Below are positions 10,549-22,052 of a stretch of DNA of 64,000 nucleotides, piece after piece. The DNA comes from Aplidium turbinatum (Eukaryota > Chordata > Ascidiacea > Aplousobranchia > Polyclinidae), in assembly GCA_918807975.1 (NCBI GenBank), contig OU964922.1:17038329-17102328 (forward strand). The letters run 5' to 3'. The notes beneath the pieces are model-generated. The model did no database searches. It was given only the letters and a program-made list of their open reading frames with translations, and was not told where the DNA came from. Both the position numbers and the translations under genes were made by a program. Numbering within the stretch: the stretch's first letter is position 1; every line of letters starts with the position of its first letter.

Positions 10549-11717
10549 CAGGGGTCGGCAACCTTTCTTCAGTCGCGGGCCAAAACAAAACTGCGCAGAT
10601 GTCAACGGGCCGTACAAGTTTTCCATTTGCACTTCCGTTTTCTTTACTTTTCATAATATTGTTAAAATTGGCGTTCTTATCAGAGTATCTCCATATTTAG
10701 CTACTATAGGCTTATATAGATTAATATAAAGAAAAATAGTAACAATTGGTAACGAAAAACACCAAGTACTTTATTTATTGACAGCACAACATTAATGTGA
10801 TATTTGATGTTGTTTCCTGCTAGAAAGTTTCTGAAGGTCAGGTGATAGGTTGGATGAGGCAAGAATCATAACATCTTGCAAGTGGTCATCAGTAAGTTGT
10901 GTTCTCAACTTCCCGTTAAATATACGGTTAATTGACTATTACTAACGCAACTCATGTAGCCTGCAACTAGCATGCAGTAAATAGGCTAATATAACCGGAC
11001 TTCAAGGTGAAACTGCCAAGTACCTTGATGCTACCTTCTGCAAGCTTAAGCTAAATTTTGCCCCAAACCTAGTTTACTATAACAAAGCGACCCGTGATCG
11101 ATAGGTCGCGGGTACAAAGGCGCTTTGTGATAATTTCCTATGCTTGGTGGATTCTAACAAGTAGCAAATTCTTCAAAGACAAGAATCACTTGTTGAAAAA
11201 AACGGAAAAATGGAACTGGGAGTAAATTATAACTCTAAAAAATAAAGTAATTTAAAAGTCTGGACCGGCTGTCACTAAAAAGGCCAATTCCTGCTTCCTA
11301 AGCTACACATATTTCTAAATTATCAACCTTCAAACAAACTAATTCTTAAAACTTCAAATCTATCAAACTATCTGTCAGGCCTGCAACGTCGCTCTCTCTA
11401 AAATGCAGTTCGCAGAGAAAGAATATCAAGGAAATTCAAAATGGCGACAATGCCCTAACTAAGCATTGTTGCGGCATAAGTACACAGGCTACGTGATTAC
11501 AAGTGAGCGTTACGGATAAATATGGAAAAGTAAAAATTGCGAAAGTTTTACATAACATTTAGTAATCTTAATTCTGTTATGTAAAACCAAATGGCAGCAT
11601 AAAATAATGGGATGTTCGTTTTGGCCCGCCAACTACAATTTGCAAAAATGCTGCGGGCCGGATAATTTTGCTTGGCGGGCCGGATCCGGCCCGCGGGCCG
11701 TAGGTTGCCGACCCCTG
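10549..11717 (-). mobile_element. Non-autonomous hAT with transposase relic
   Basis: The termini CAGGGGTCGGCAACCT and AGGTTGCCGACCCCTG are flanked by the perfect duplication GTCTATAG (10541-10548 and 11718-11725). On the minus strand around 10925-10805 the sequence can be read as LTDDHLQDVMILASSNLSP followed by DLQKLSSRK. This resembles the very C-terminus of ZBED/EPM2AIP1-type hAT transposases and also the end of the transposase at 44046 (NLHDVMRISTSKLAPNLQK). The rest of the gene is absent. Confidence 0.85.
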
Positions 11718-12801
11718 GTCTATAGCCTACTCTATATGTTATAGATTCACTGACTGCGAAAAGGCTGTAAAATCAACTAAAATGACACTAAAAGCATGCA
11801 CTATTAGTGACTCTCAGACTTGGAGTAGGGTGAAGATGTTCCACGTGGAAGTCAACAGAGAAAGTAAAGTCAAAATCACGTGGTCAAATTTTGAGAAATC
11901 CCCTCTTCAGATACTGCTAAACCACTTCGAAATTTACTAATTTTTCAGAAAATCTCCTTGGGTGAACCAGGGTCAAAGGTCAAAACCCAACAAAAATTTT
12001 TGGTTTGCAAATATCAGTGAGCAAAATGGAACATTATCCCAAACTGACAAAATTTTAAAGAACATCAAGGAAAATGAGCCACCCTAATCTAGATCGGTCA
12101 TATTTGTCCACCGAGAAATAACACAGGAACTAGCGATACAAATCTAGTATCCCTTAGCTTCCATTCAAGGAGGAAAACTTTCGATTTTTACATTGCTTCC
12201 ACGATTGATGACATTGAATCAGCGTAACAAAGGTGAATTCTTCGCCTAGAATCGATGGGAGTACAGGTGAGGTACTTCTACACTAATCACGCGCAAATTA
12301 GTTAAAGTTTTACGTCACAATGTCTGGCTTTGATCTCCGAGTGAAAATGATATGCAAGGTTGATTACTAAATTAGATTATACGAGTAGGCTATTACAGCA
12401 AGATGCAATAAAATTTGTTAAGTTTTGGTATTACAGTAAGAAAGAAAAGACCCAAGGAAAATTCACTTTCGCTCACATGACACGCAAAAATAAACTTAAA
12501 GAAAAAAGCCTGTGAAACTTTGCACAGCAGAAAATAGTAGCGTTGGTGTAGAAATTTTCCGACTCCTGTTCAGAGCATTGTGACGCAATAAGCCACACGA
12601 CCTCGTTCGGTGGAAGTTAATCAGTTATGTGACGTATTGAACAGCTACACGGCGCAAGTCGTTGGTCTGATGAAAGCCTTTCAGAGTGACTTTACTGAAT
12701 TTTTAAAAAGCCTTTAAAACCGTAGTTATAGTTCTAAAATGGCGAAGAACTAGTATCAGGATAAAGTGATTAAGCATGACTAGCGACGGCTAAAACTGGT
12801 G

Positions 12802-12925
12802 TGTCCGCCGTGAGACTTAATTTGTCCGCCGAGATAGCCGCTCCGACCGAACACGTTTGTCCGCCGTGAGACTTAATTTGTCCGCCGAGATAGCCGCTCC
12901 GACCGAACACGTTTGTCCGCCGTCA
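12802..12925 (+). repeat. 56-bp tandem repeat, 2.2 copies
   Basis: The units begin TGTCCGCCGTGAGACTTAAT at 12802 and 12858, and a partial third unit starts at 12914. The first two copies look identical, implying a recent duplication inside the right arm of the old composite element. Confidence 0.9.
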
Positions 12926-13162
12926 ACAAAAACGAATTTCGAGGCCTGTAGGCTACTTCAAATTATATGCTGGTCAGTCACTTTGAACTTTAGCTCTTAA
13001 TATGCGTAGTTGCTAAACTGAGAAAACAACAAACCGCCCCTCGTTATTGACACTCATAAAAAATAAACAAAGCGAAAGAAATCAAGAAAAACGTTTTTCA
13101 ATCATTGTTACTATGCTTCAACGGCACCACGCTGGCGTTTATCAGCTACCTTTATGTGCTAG

Positions 13163-13330
13163 AGCAGTGGTTCTCAACGGGGGCTGTACCGCCGCCCCAG
13201 GGGGCGTTTTGATTTTGCAGGAGGGCGGTATGATTACATCGGATTAAGGGGGGTGTTTTGATTGTTAGGGGGCATTCTGGTTTAATTTAACCCATCTCGC
13301 CTACCGCCCAGCGTAACGATTTTGTCAAAG
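13163..13330 (+). mobile_element. hAT left-end fragment (CAGTGGTTCTC type)
   Basis: CAGTGGTTCTCAACGGGGGC followed by GC-rich GGGGGCG motifs is a typical hAT terminus, close to the intact element at 48834-49332. I could not find a matching right end, so it is truncated. Confidence 0.55.
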
Positions 13331-15750
13331 AGCTCGTATCTTCGTGGTAGCATTTCCTACCTCATACCTGGTGGAAAAGGGACTCAGCAGTGTTGTTTAG
13401 TGTTATTTGTATTTATTACAGACTTGTAATCATCCTAGATTATTACTGTTCTATAAATTTTCTAGAAAAGTAAAGTTGCACCTATGGCGAAGACTTTCAA
13501 TGCGATCATTGACAAGCACTGTCACAAGGGTTATCACCTGCTAAGATTTTCAAGGTTTTAAAAGGGATTGTGTGTCATTCTGGTGTTATCAAGGATTCAA
13601 GGGTTACCGCCAGGTTATCATGGAGAAAGGTGGATACGTTGAATAATTCTTGAATGTTTATTCAAGACAACGTATGTCTATTTCTCTTTTATTTGATATT
13701 ATTGCAACTGTACTTTTTTTAATTGTAAAATAATACATCATCTAAACTCAAATATAGTTAGTAGTCTCTAAACACTTGACAGCCTGTTTCACCTAAAAGG
13801 AGGATCATTAGAAGGTCCTTATTCAAATCAAGTGCCTTATTACGTCAACAATATGAAAATCAAAACTGACTGATCAGAGATCTTCGAGATGTTTTAAATT
13901 TAAGGTCTTCTGTAATAAAGGTAGGCCTATTTGTTATTTTAGCTGTCCACGGTATTTTTAACAGTTGAAGCAGCCATAAGTAAGCACGGCAAATGCTGAT
14001 GTTTTTTCCAAAAATGTACTGGTCTTGGTAAATGTACGTTGTTTTGTCTCCCATGACATATGGAACTTTTCCATGGCCATTTTTTTCGAAAATGATTTGC
14101 CTCTTGATTTCAGAGTAATTTCTAGCGTTTTTTTCTAATCACAATATCATGGAATAAACTTAAGAAGGTATCAACCACCTCAACCGATCGATCATCAATA
14201 AACTGATAGGCCTGGAGGACGCCATCAGTGTTTAATTATAACGTCACAAGATGAGCAATGTATTTGCTTTTCTCAATCTCTGTTTTTAACTTGAAACCAT
14301 GGTAAATGAAGAGCTAGTGGTGGTTCACATTCCACCGTTAAATACGACATTGGTTGATTATCCCAATCAGCGTTCTGATAAAGCAACTTAAGCTAGAGGT
14401 GTATTTACTATTAAAGTAGCTGACTTTTATGTAATACCACCAAATTTTGAAGAGCACAAAGCAACCTACCCATCCAAAGCAAGATTTTTCCATTATCACC
14501 AGTTGATAATAAAAGTGTTCCAAGATCGTTCCAAGACAATCTGGTAACCTGAATACAGGAAAGTTTCAACATAATAACTCCACCAGCAACTTTTTACATG
14601 GTTTCAAAGTCTAGGAAATGACCATGCCAAGATTGATGCACTACAGCACTTTATTGGCTTAGAACTAGTTTACCATTTCAACAATTAATGCTAATTATCA
14701 ATTTGAAGATGCTGTAATGTTCAAAAACAAATATAAAGCAATACTATAGACTACATACATATGACAACTGTTGTTGTGTCATCTGTCTATGGTATAATTA
14801 CTTCTGTCCCAAAGCTATAAACCTCTTAAAGCAATGGTTGCTGTGGTAATAGCAGTTTGTTACGAGCTTTCAGAAAAGTGCCTTAACTGCCCTAGTCAAG
14901 TGCAATGATGAGTGGTGAACTGGTGATGGAGTCAGAATATTGTTGTTTCATAAGGGCTCTTCGGCTTGAGGCTGCTATCATGGATGCTGCGTGTTGAGTT
15001 ACTCGAGTACAGCAAAACTACATTTTTAGCCTATCTTCCTTACCTTACAATTGTGGTCAGTGAATTGTGCGACTGGCTGAACGCTTAACTCGGTGAGCTC
15101 GGAAACCTTTTCATTTGCGCTGCAAAAAAGTGCTTAAAATATAATGAGGTAAAAGTGCTTTGTATACTTCAACTACACAAATAAGTTTTGTATCAGAGTC
15201 ACATCACCAACTGCACAGTCTCATATTAAATGAGACCTACGGTCTGAATAAAGCGGATAACAAACCAACATAATAGCGGCTATATACAGTAGGCTACTTA
15301 TAATGGCATTAGATCAAAGCCAGATCATTAGCCAGGGACCTTCACTATGGAGCCGGCTACTTGACTCCACTTTAGAAAGCACAAATCATGGATATCATCA
15401 GTACAATAATTATACAAACCTTCAGCAAATAATTTCTTAAAATAGTAGTGGCAGAATATCTATGATGTGCTGGTTTACAGTTTACAAACCTTGTGCTTTT
15501 CAAGTTAAAAATGTGAAGATCATTTGAGGCAACTGCAAGAATGTGATGTTTTCTTCCAAGATTAGGGGCAAAACTCAAATCGTTTACTCGTTCTGTAATC
15601 TTCATGATGGTGTATATCTTCACCCACTCTCTATAACACAAGCGACTTAAGCAAACTTAAACCAATAATGTCAAAGGTGCAGAAAATTACATTTAGGTTT
15701 TTATGAGCAATGAACGTGTGAAACTAACAAATCAGCTTTCGTCACAAGAG
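13331..15750. other. No recognisable gene (about 2.4 kb)
   Basis: AT-rich sequence with only short unsupported frames. At 13776-13830 there is half of the small palindromic element seen whole at 53039-53143 (TTGACAGCCTGTTTCACC, then GGATCATTAGAAGGTC). Nothing else was recognised. Confidence 0.5.
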
Positions 15751-16284
15751 TCAAGTTATGATAGAAAATGAGTTTCAATTTGATTCTGAACTGAAGAAGT
15801 TTCATTTATTTGCTTAATGGGTAAATATTCTTGAATTTCATTACAAGTGTTTTCTAATGTTTTTTTCGGTACATTGTGTTTAATGTGTACTTGTATAGAA
15901 TCCGAATCTAGAACCTTATTCCAAACTTGCTCTGTCAAATTGTTCTCACCCATTCATTCAAGATGTCCAACCTATCTCAGACGATATCCACGGAAGTACT
16001 CTGCAATATCCTCAACATCAGTCCACTGTCTTAAAACATCAATACCATTGCTGTCAAGAAATATCTTGCCATACATCACACAAACCATCCCCATTTCTGT
16101 GGTTTGCACTTGCCTAATATCTATCCTCTTTACCACCCAGCATTCATTTCTATAACACATGCCTTGTATAACCTTCTTTTTAATATGTGAGAAAGCATTC
16201 TGCTAGTAAGTAAGTGAGCCTGACAATTCTTTAAACTTTTTCTAACCCTTACGACGTATCCTTGATGTCACTGCTCTATTTAGC

Positions 16285-17646
16285 CGGAATGGCTAGTCCG
16301 ATTCGGCTAGTTCCCTATTCGGCTACAGTCCGATTCAGCTAGTCCGATTCGGCCAGTCCGATTCGGCTAGTGAACCCTATTCGGCTACAGTTTTGAATTG
16401 TATTTTATTCCACAATATCGTTTCTTTTGCATTCCGACAAAGAAAAATAAATTGAAATGAAATTTAGCGCAAAATGTTTGAACTATTAAATTGAAATGTT
16501 TGCTCACATAAAATCGACATGTATCCTACGTCACTGTCTGTATGCAAACCAAAACTAAAATCGGAAATTTCAACAGCGCAGTTTGAATTTTTACATTAAA
16601 AATGATAACAGAGAGATGTATGTCCGATTCTTCAGTTTATAGAGAATTTTGTATTTTATTCCACAATATCGTTTCTTTTGCCTTCTTGCATTTTATCCAG
16701 TGTTTACCTTTGAGTGCCTTCCCAGACAGCAAAATCAGTCATTTTTACATTGATTCAACGTCTGCAGACGTTGAATCAATGTAAAAATGACGAATTTTGT
16801 TGTCTGGGTTCGTTCGAAATAAGTGTTTTACATCAAAATAACATTTTTCATGATTAACAATAGAGGTTAATGAGATAAAGTCTCAGCAAAAACGTGTCAA
16901 CGAAAAAAAGACAGTTGCCAAATAGCGTTTGACATAAAAGATGAAGTTAAAACCTAAGTGGCAGTTTAGAATAAACCTGGGTTTCGGCGTTACATGACCT
17001 GGAATTTAGTTTTGGTCTCAATCACATCATCATGATTCGGAGTAAGATCTTAGTTAGATGATTCACAAGGCTAATTGTTCTGTGGAGTGAGCATTCTGTT
17101 GCTACGGTTTTATTTGGTAAAGTTATGAATATGGAACGTACCATATCACTAGGGATGTTTTTGGTGTCATAAATATGATTTAAGATTTCAGTGGTTAGGT
17201 CTAAACCCCACTCATCTAAAGCTTCGATAATTTCACCTATAAAAGAAACGATATTGTGGAATAAAATACAACATTCTCTAAATCAACAGAAGGTGTCAAT
17301 GGATTTGGAATTTTGTAATAGTTGAGGATTCTAATAATTCTAAGTTTGCATACAGATGGTGACGTAGGATACACGTCGATTTTATGTGAGCAAACATTTC
17401 AATGTAATAGTTCAAACATTTTGCACTAAATTTCATTTCAATTTATTTTTCTTTGTCGGAATGCAAAAGAAACGATATTGTGGAATGAAATACAATTCAA
17501 AACTGTAGCCGAATAGGGTTCACTAGCCGAATCGGACTGGGCGAATCGGACTAGCCGAATCGGACTGTAGCCGAATAGGGAACTAGCCGAATCGGACTAG
17601 CCGAATTGGACTAGCAGAATCGGACTAGCCGAATAGTAGCAGACCC
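16285..17646. mobile_element. Mutator-type palindromic element
   Basis: Arms of about 270 bp (16285-16550 and 17348-17646) are inverted copies built of repeated GATTCGGCTAGTCC units followed by a unique block (AATATCGTTTCTTTTGC). The 9-bp duplication CTATTTAGC (16276-16284 and 17647-17655) is perfect. Ends read CGGAATGGCT at the left and AGTAGCAGACCC at the right. No transposase is present. A further 88-bp palindrome (16721-16808) sits inside. Related arms occur at 18935-19025, 41783-42136, 48560-48760 and 56205-56455. Confidence 0.8.
16721..16808. mobile_element. 88-bp palindromic MITE
   Basis: A near-perfect hairpin from CCCAGACAGC to GCTGTCTGGG-like ends, with centre CAACGTCTGCAGACGTTG. 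Related copies lie at 42812-42897, 30693-30770 and, weaker, about 54200-54258. Such perfect palindromes could give hairpin transcripts; that is inference. Confidence 0.75.
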
Positions 17647-18767
17647 CTATTTAGCGGTGCAATTATCTATTCCTAACATATTTCTAAGATAGAAAAACTC
17701 CATAGCAACTTCTATCTTAACACATCAAAATTCCACATGCTATTCGTACATTTTTTATACTCAAAACGCGTCCAACTCATCGATCTTTCACAAATGCCTG
17801 AACATCTCTTGTGCACCCAATACTTGCATTCAATACACTGAGTAGAATTACTCATTACTCTCTTGCTACATATTGCGCATGGATCCACAACATTGATTGC
17901 CACTACTTCATTTGTATATTTTATTCTAGTTCTCATTTTAATTTTATTCACATTTACTTTTAAATCTTTGTTTTTCAATGCATTTTTTCATCCAACATAA
18001 TTTTCTTCCAACTCTTTCTAACTGTCACCCATTAACACAAACTCGTCACTATACAAAAATTCTTTCATTGTCCTTTCCAGTTAATCTGCCAAAGCATGCT
18101 TGACCATAGGCGTCGATTACCAGTGGGCAGGGTAGTACGCCCTCTCAGGTCCGAGACAAAGAGGGGTGAGATATTTCTGGCCCTTCACTTTTTCGTTACT
18201 ATTTATAAAAGCATTAGCAACTGTTTTATAAAACTGCCGGTTTTGCGCTGTTTACGTGAATAATAGTCTAGCAAAACCAAATACTTTTTCATGCTTCACG
18301 AGCAATAACATGCAACAAATCCAAATTATGGAAATTTTATGTGGGGATTTGTAGAAGTCATAAAGGCAACGATTGAACAAAAATGGAAAATGCTATACTC
18401 AAGTTTCACTCTTGTTTAGGATCCTCAGTGGTGCATATCTATGTTGTTTTCAGCAGAATTGAACTTCCAACTCGATGGCAATTATGCACATGCTTGACTT
18501 CGAAAACTTTGAGATTGAACCCCTGTATAATTTGTACTAGGGCGACCAACATGTCGTTATTAATCACTCGGCCACACCTCAAGACAATGAAGCTGTTTTT
18601 AACTTTAGTTTTTCTTGGGTTCAATGTGAAGAAAGATGCATGGATTTCCAAGAGTGTAAAATTGCATGAATCAAATCCACATCCCCCTAAACTCCACTCT
18701 AGGCACTCCGTGTGCGCTCCAACCGTCCTTATACGGAAGTTGGGATTTTCCTTTCTACCTTGTACTA

Positions 18768-18832
18768 ATGGGAATCGACTTCTTGTGAATGTGGCGGTGA
18801 GGAACAGACTGCAGACCACATCAAACTGTTAG
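18768..18832 (+). pseudogene. LINE C-terminal scrap
   Basis: In one forward frame the sequence reads SCECGGEEQTADHIKL, matching the C-terminal CECG.EEQT.DH motif of LINE copies A-C. Only about 20 residues are recognisable, and the surrounding 18383-18832 frame is a different reading of the same DNA. Confidence 0.5.
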
Positions 18833-18934
18833 GCTAATTTAATTGTGCCTGAGAAACATTTACAAAAGCCATTCGATTTGTTCAAAGAACCCAATTAGCC
18901 TAACAGTTCGTATTTACATTGATTCAATGTCTAA

Positions 18935-19025
18935 ATATTGAATAATATTCAATCGTTGGATTTTCAAAAAATCGCCGATTCGAACTAGCTGAATCGGACT
19001 TGCCGAATAATAGCAGACCCGAAAG
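18935..19025. repeat. Isolated arm of the TTCGGC palindrome family
   Basis: AATCGCCGATTCGAACTAG, then GAATCGGACTTGCCGAATAATAGCAGACCC, matches the right terminal arm of 16285-17646. No opposite arm was found nearby. Confidence 0.5.
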
Positions 19026-19758
19026 GTCTGCGTGTCTTGGATGCTGAAACCATAGTCCAGCTGCTCTCTCGAAGCCTTCCAGAGTAGTCCAAGAACAGTG
19101 TGAATATAGGGTGATAAACGAAAAGACTCTGGGCCCTAGCGGCTTACACAGTACAACGATAGATTTGTCTTTTAGAGAAATTATGCAACGCCAGCTATCG
19201 TTGTTCAGTTTAGCCAATGATGCCGAAAGTAGCAAAGAGATTGCAGTTTAGCAAACGTGGCACTAAACTTTATTTCTGCAATGAACACTTTCATCATTGT
19301 TCCCAGCTCTGCATGCAAAGTAGAGTGATATCTTTCTATGTTAAAAGCGTATTTGCAGCAGCTACACACAACACAGCCACGTATTAAATGACCTGACTAT
19401 TTTGTATACACATCGAGAAAACATGGAGTCGAACTTAGTGGAGACCAAACTAGCCAAGATAGGCTTGGTTGCTAGTGAATGCGCAAATTTATAAGGCATC
19501 CATTCCATAATGAAGACGCATCTTTCAGCCAGCATTATACAAATTTAGTTGTTCATGACTGTGTGCCAGGAGTGGTTTGCGAAGCCCATCGCCGAAGGCT
19601 AGTTTCATAGATTACAACAGCCAAACTTGGTTATATCGAAAACATTTTGTATTGTATTGTAGGACGTAGTACAGTCGACTATCATGCGATAACGCTTTAG
19701 CATTCATTGGGACTGTCTTCGGCAGCGTTGACATCTAGGTTTTTTAAAAACAATCTAG

Positions 19759-19959
19759 ATGAAGCTAAAAAAATGACCAGAATACACCAAATTGAAGCAG
19801 AAATAAATTAAAAAATAAACCAACATACAATACTGATGAAAAATCGCATTAAGACACATGAAGCTTAACAAAAAAGATCAGAATAAGCCAAATTGAAGCA
19901 GATATAAACTAAAAGAATAAACCAACATACAATACTGATGACAAATCGCATTACGACAC
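19759..19959 (+). repeat. Two tandem ~100-bp units flanking family X insertion
   Basis: The units 19759-19857 and 19858-19959 both begin ATGAAGCT and share ATAAACCAACATACAATACT, then AATCGCATTA(A/C)GACAC. The end of the second unit is the target duplication of the large foldback that follows, so the insertion struck this small satellite. Confidence 0.75.
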
Positions 19960-20256
19960 TAGGGTGGTCTTTAAAATTTTTTTTTGGAAAATTGAATGGG
20001 CTACCCCTGATTATTGTTACATATGATGAAAAAATACTCACAAAAAAATTTCATCCGAATCGGAAAAAATTTAGAACGTGCTACCGCACATTAAAAATCT
20101 GAAAAATTCATGAAACTGGGCAATTTTCATGATTTTTTAGAAAATATTTTAATGCCACTGATAGATAATAAATGCTCAAACACAACTTTAAATGACAGAT
20201 CAAAGGTCTTAAACACTATTTAAACCTCTTTTGGGATCACTGGGTAATGATATGAG

Positions 20257-21856
20257 TGTCACGGCGCCAGGTCGGCCATTTTCCTAGCTGGAACGCGTAC
20301 TCGGCAGTCTTTTGCCAAGTGCCCAATCTTGTTACAAATGTAGCACTTTCTAGCATTTGGCGTGTCTGATTTGAGTTTCGGACAATCTTTGACTATATGT
20401 CCAGGACTCTTACAGTTAAAACAGTGTGGGTTTGCTTTCTTGCCCTCATTTTCTGCATTTGTCTTTCTTGTAACTTCTGATAGGTCGAGATTGTGTGCTC
20501 TTAGGAATTGATCAGCAATAGTAGCTAGTGTAGATAGATCTTTCGGCGCTTGCTCCCTCAGATATACGGCAAGACTCTTTGGACATGACTTGACAAACTG
20601 CTCTTTTACAAGCAAGTCTCTAACACCTTTCCACTCTGTGCCACATCCAGCCATTTCAATCCACTTCTCAATATAATTTTGAATCCGAACTAAAAATTGT
20701 TCTGAAGTCTCTTCCAGTTGAGGTTTCGCATCTCTAAATTTCGATCGATACCCCTCTTCAGTTAGCTCATACCGGTTGAGCAACGCTTGCTTCAACTGGT
20801 CGTAATTTACCGCAGCCTCATCGGATAAACGCGAATAAACATCCAAAGCTTTTTCCGTCAACAAAGCACTGAGCGATGTTGCCCATTCTTCTTTGTCCCA
20901 CCGACTAGCTGCAGCGAACCTTTCAAACCTTAACAGGTAGCTATCAAGCTAATCTTTCCCATCTACAAATGTTGGCAATTTAGGGGTTTTCCCTTTGTGG
21001 GAAAGCACCGAGGCAGTGTCTCCATTCACTTTCGCAAGCTCTAGTTCCAATTCCTTCATTTTTTGTTGAGCTTCTGTCGCTGCTCTCCTCTCATCAGCCA
21101 ATCGAAGCCTCTCTTCTCTTTCAAAAGCTTGCTGATCTGCCACAAACTTTCTCAACTCTTCACCTTCGTATCCCAGTTGTTTTCCTGCATCAATAAGCTT
21201 ATCCATTGCAAGCAACTTCTTTTTAAGGCAAAGTACAACAGGTTTGCATATACAGTCACTATTTTTGGAATAAAAATATCCCGGACGAGCCCCCAGATGT
21301 CACGGTTTGTCTGATTTACAAACGCGCGCGGACTGATATGCAAGAAGCACTTTTTGTGTAGCCTTAGTCACTTTATTAAATACAGTTTACAACATTAATC
21401 AAGTCTTATTCAAATAGAATTCGAGCATGAAAAACAAAAAGAATGGCAGTTAGAAATACATAGCACACCCCAGTTCTGTAAATGGATAAAAATTAGTAGT
21501 TACTTACAGTCTCATTATAACTGCAGAGCTGGGCTAACTGGTCAGGCGAATACTTAATTAAGATAAAGTAATAACTATCTAGTTATTACAGACGACACCG
21601 GATAAACGACACTTTTACTCAACTATAACAGAATAATTGACCCTTTTACTCAACTATGATACATAAAAGTCAAAAACAGATAAAGTAAGCTTTCCTTTGT
21701 CTAGCAACAAGCCATGCCTCAGCTGAAAATGAACTTTGACCAGAGTTGCCAAAATAAAATCACACAATGACATAATAAAGCAAAAGGGACCATGATAGGT
21801 CACAATGACTGGGCTTGACTGAAAGCATAAGCAGCAGAACAATTGAGTTTGTGACA
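20257..21856 (-). mobile_element. Partial Ty3/Gypsy-like LTR element (fossil)
   Basis: Minus-strand LTR-type element between 5-bp duplications ATGAG (20252-20256 and 21857-21861). It starts TGTCAC and ends GTGACA on that strand. The 5' repeat spans about 21298-21856. Just inside it, on the minus strand, is a primer-binding-like block TGGGGGCTCGTCCGGGAT, which equals the tRNA-Pro-type site of gammaretroviruses. Only a Gag-coding part follows; pol is absent. It is broken and partial. The SCAN-like Gag suggests relationship to Gmr1-type Gypsy elements, which are the accepted source of the vertebrate SCAN domain. Confidence 0.72.
20259..21215 (-). pseudogene. SCAN-like Gag with two zinc knuckles (fossil)
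   Basis: The upstream part (21215-20949) is a charged coiled-coil-like segment (FEREERLRLADERR). The downstream part (20864-20259) is a helical capsid domain resembling the SCAN domain (ALLNRYELTEEGYRSKF, then EQFLVRIQNYIEKWIEM). It ends with two CCHC knuckles, CFNCKSPGHIVKDC and CYICNKIGHLAKDC, which would bind RNA. The family is Ty3/Gypsy, Gmr1-like by inference. It is broken and has no associated pol here. Confidence 0.72.
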
Positions 21857-22052
21857 ATGAGCTTGCTGGGGACTTTGAAAATCGTGGAAAATTCAAGGAA
21901 TTTGGCGATTTTTATGAATTTTTTGAAGTTATTTTAATGGCACAAGCTAACAGCAATAAGCTCAAATGCAAATTTATGTGACATAAATGTTATTATTTCA
22001 GCATAGAAAGGTGTACTTTAAGCATTAGCATTGTATTGAATTCTTCAAATTT

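Larger units (their letters stand above)
2062..12945. mobile_element. Old composite element with long inverted arms
   Basis: The left outer arm (about 2062-2290) and right outer arm (about 11937-12945) are inverted copies. Both ends carry GGCCTCGAAATTC followed by GGCGGACA, and both carry the block TTTGACCCTGGTTCACC at corresponding places. A second inner pair (about 9171-9330 and 10390-10545) shares GAGAGTCATTTTA and GGCTCTAG. The flanks GTAGGCTT and GTAGGCTA could be a decayed 8-bp duplication, which would fit a hAT. Later insertions at 2344-8942, 9417-9567 and 10549-11717 inflate the length. No transposase frame of its own was recognised. Confidence 0.45.
15750..18140 (-). mobile_element. 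LINE with Cys/His finger, split by palindrome
   Basis: Minus strand, upstream of the insertion (18140-17712): the reverse-transcriptase thumb region KDLKVNVNKIKMRT is followed by a finger DPCAICSKRV, CIECKYWVHKRC, with Cys and His spacing like the finger found near the end of some RTE/CR1-like LINE proteins. Downstream of the insertion (16160-15756): CWVVKRIDIRQVQTTEMGMV, then WTDVEDIAEYFRGYRLR, then a basic tail. This is the usual order in that LINE group (GCETWAVK, LQTTEMRM, LRGHRLRW). Several stops break the frame, so the copy is dead. Confidence 0.65.

Noticed and set aside
17712-17978. PHD/zinc-finger host gene
   Set aside because: The Cys/His pattern directly follows a LINE polymerase thumb sequence and matches the finger known from such LINEs.
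18383-18832. 149-codon frame as a gene
   Set aside because: Only its last part overlaps a recognisable LINE scrap, and that is in another frame. The rest has no motif.
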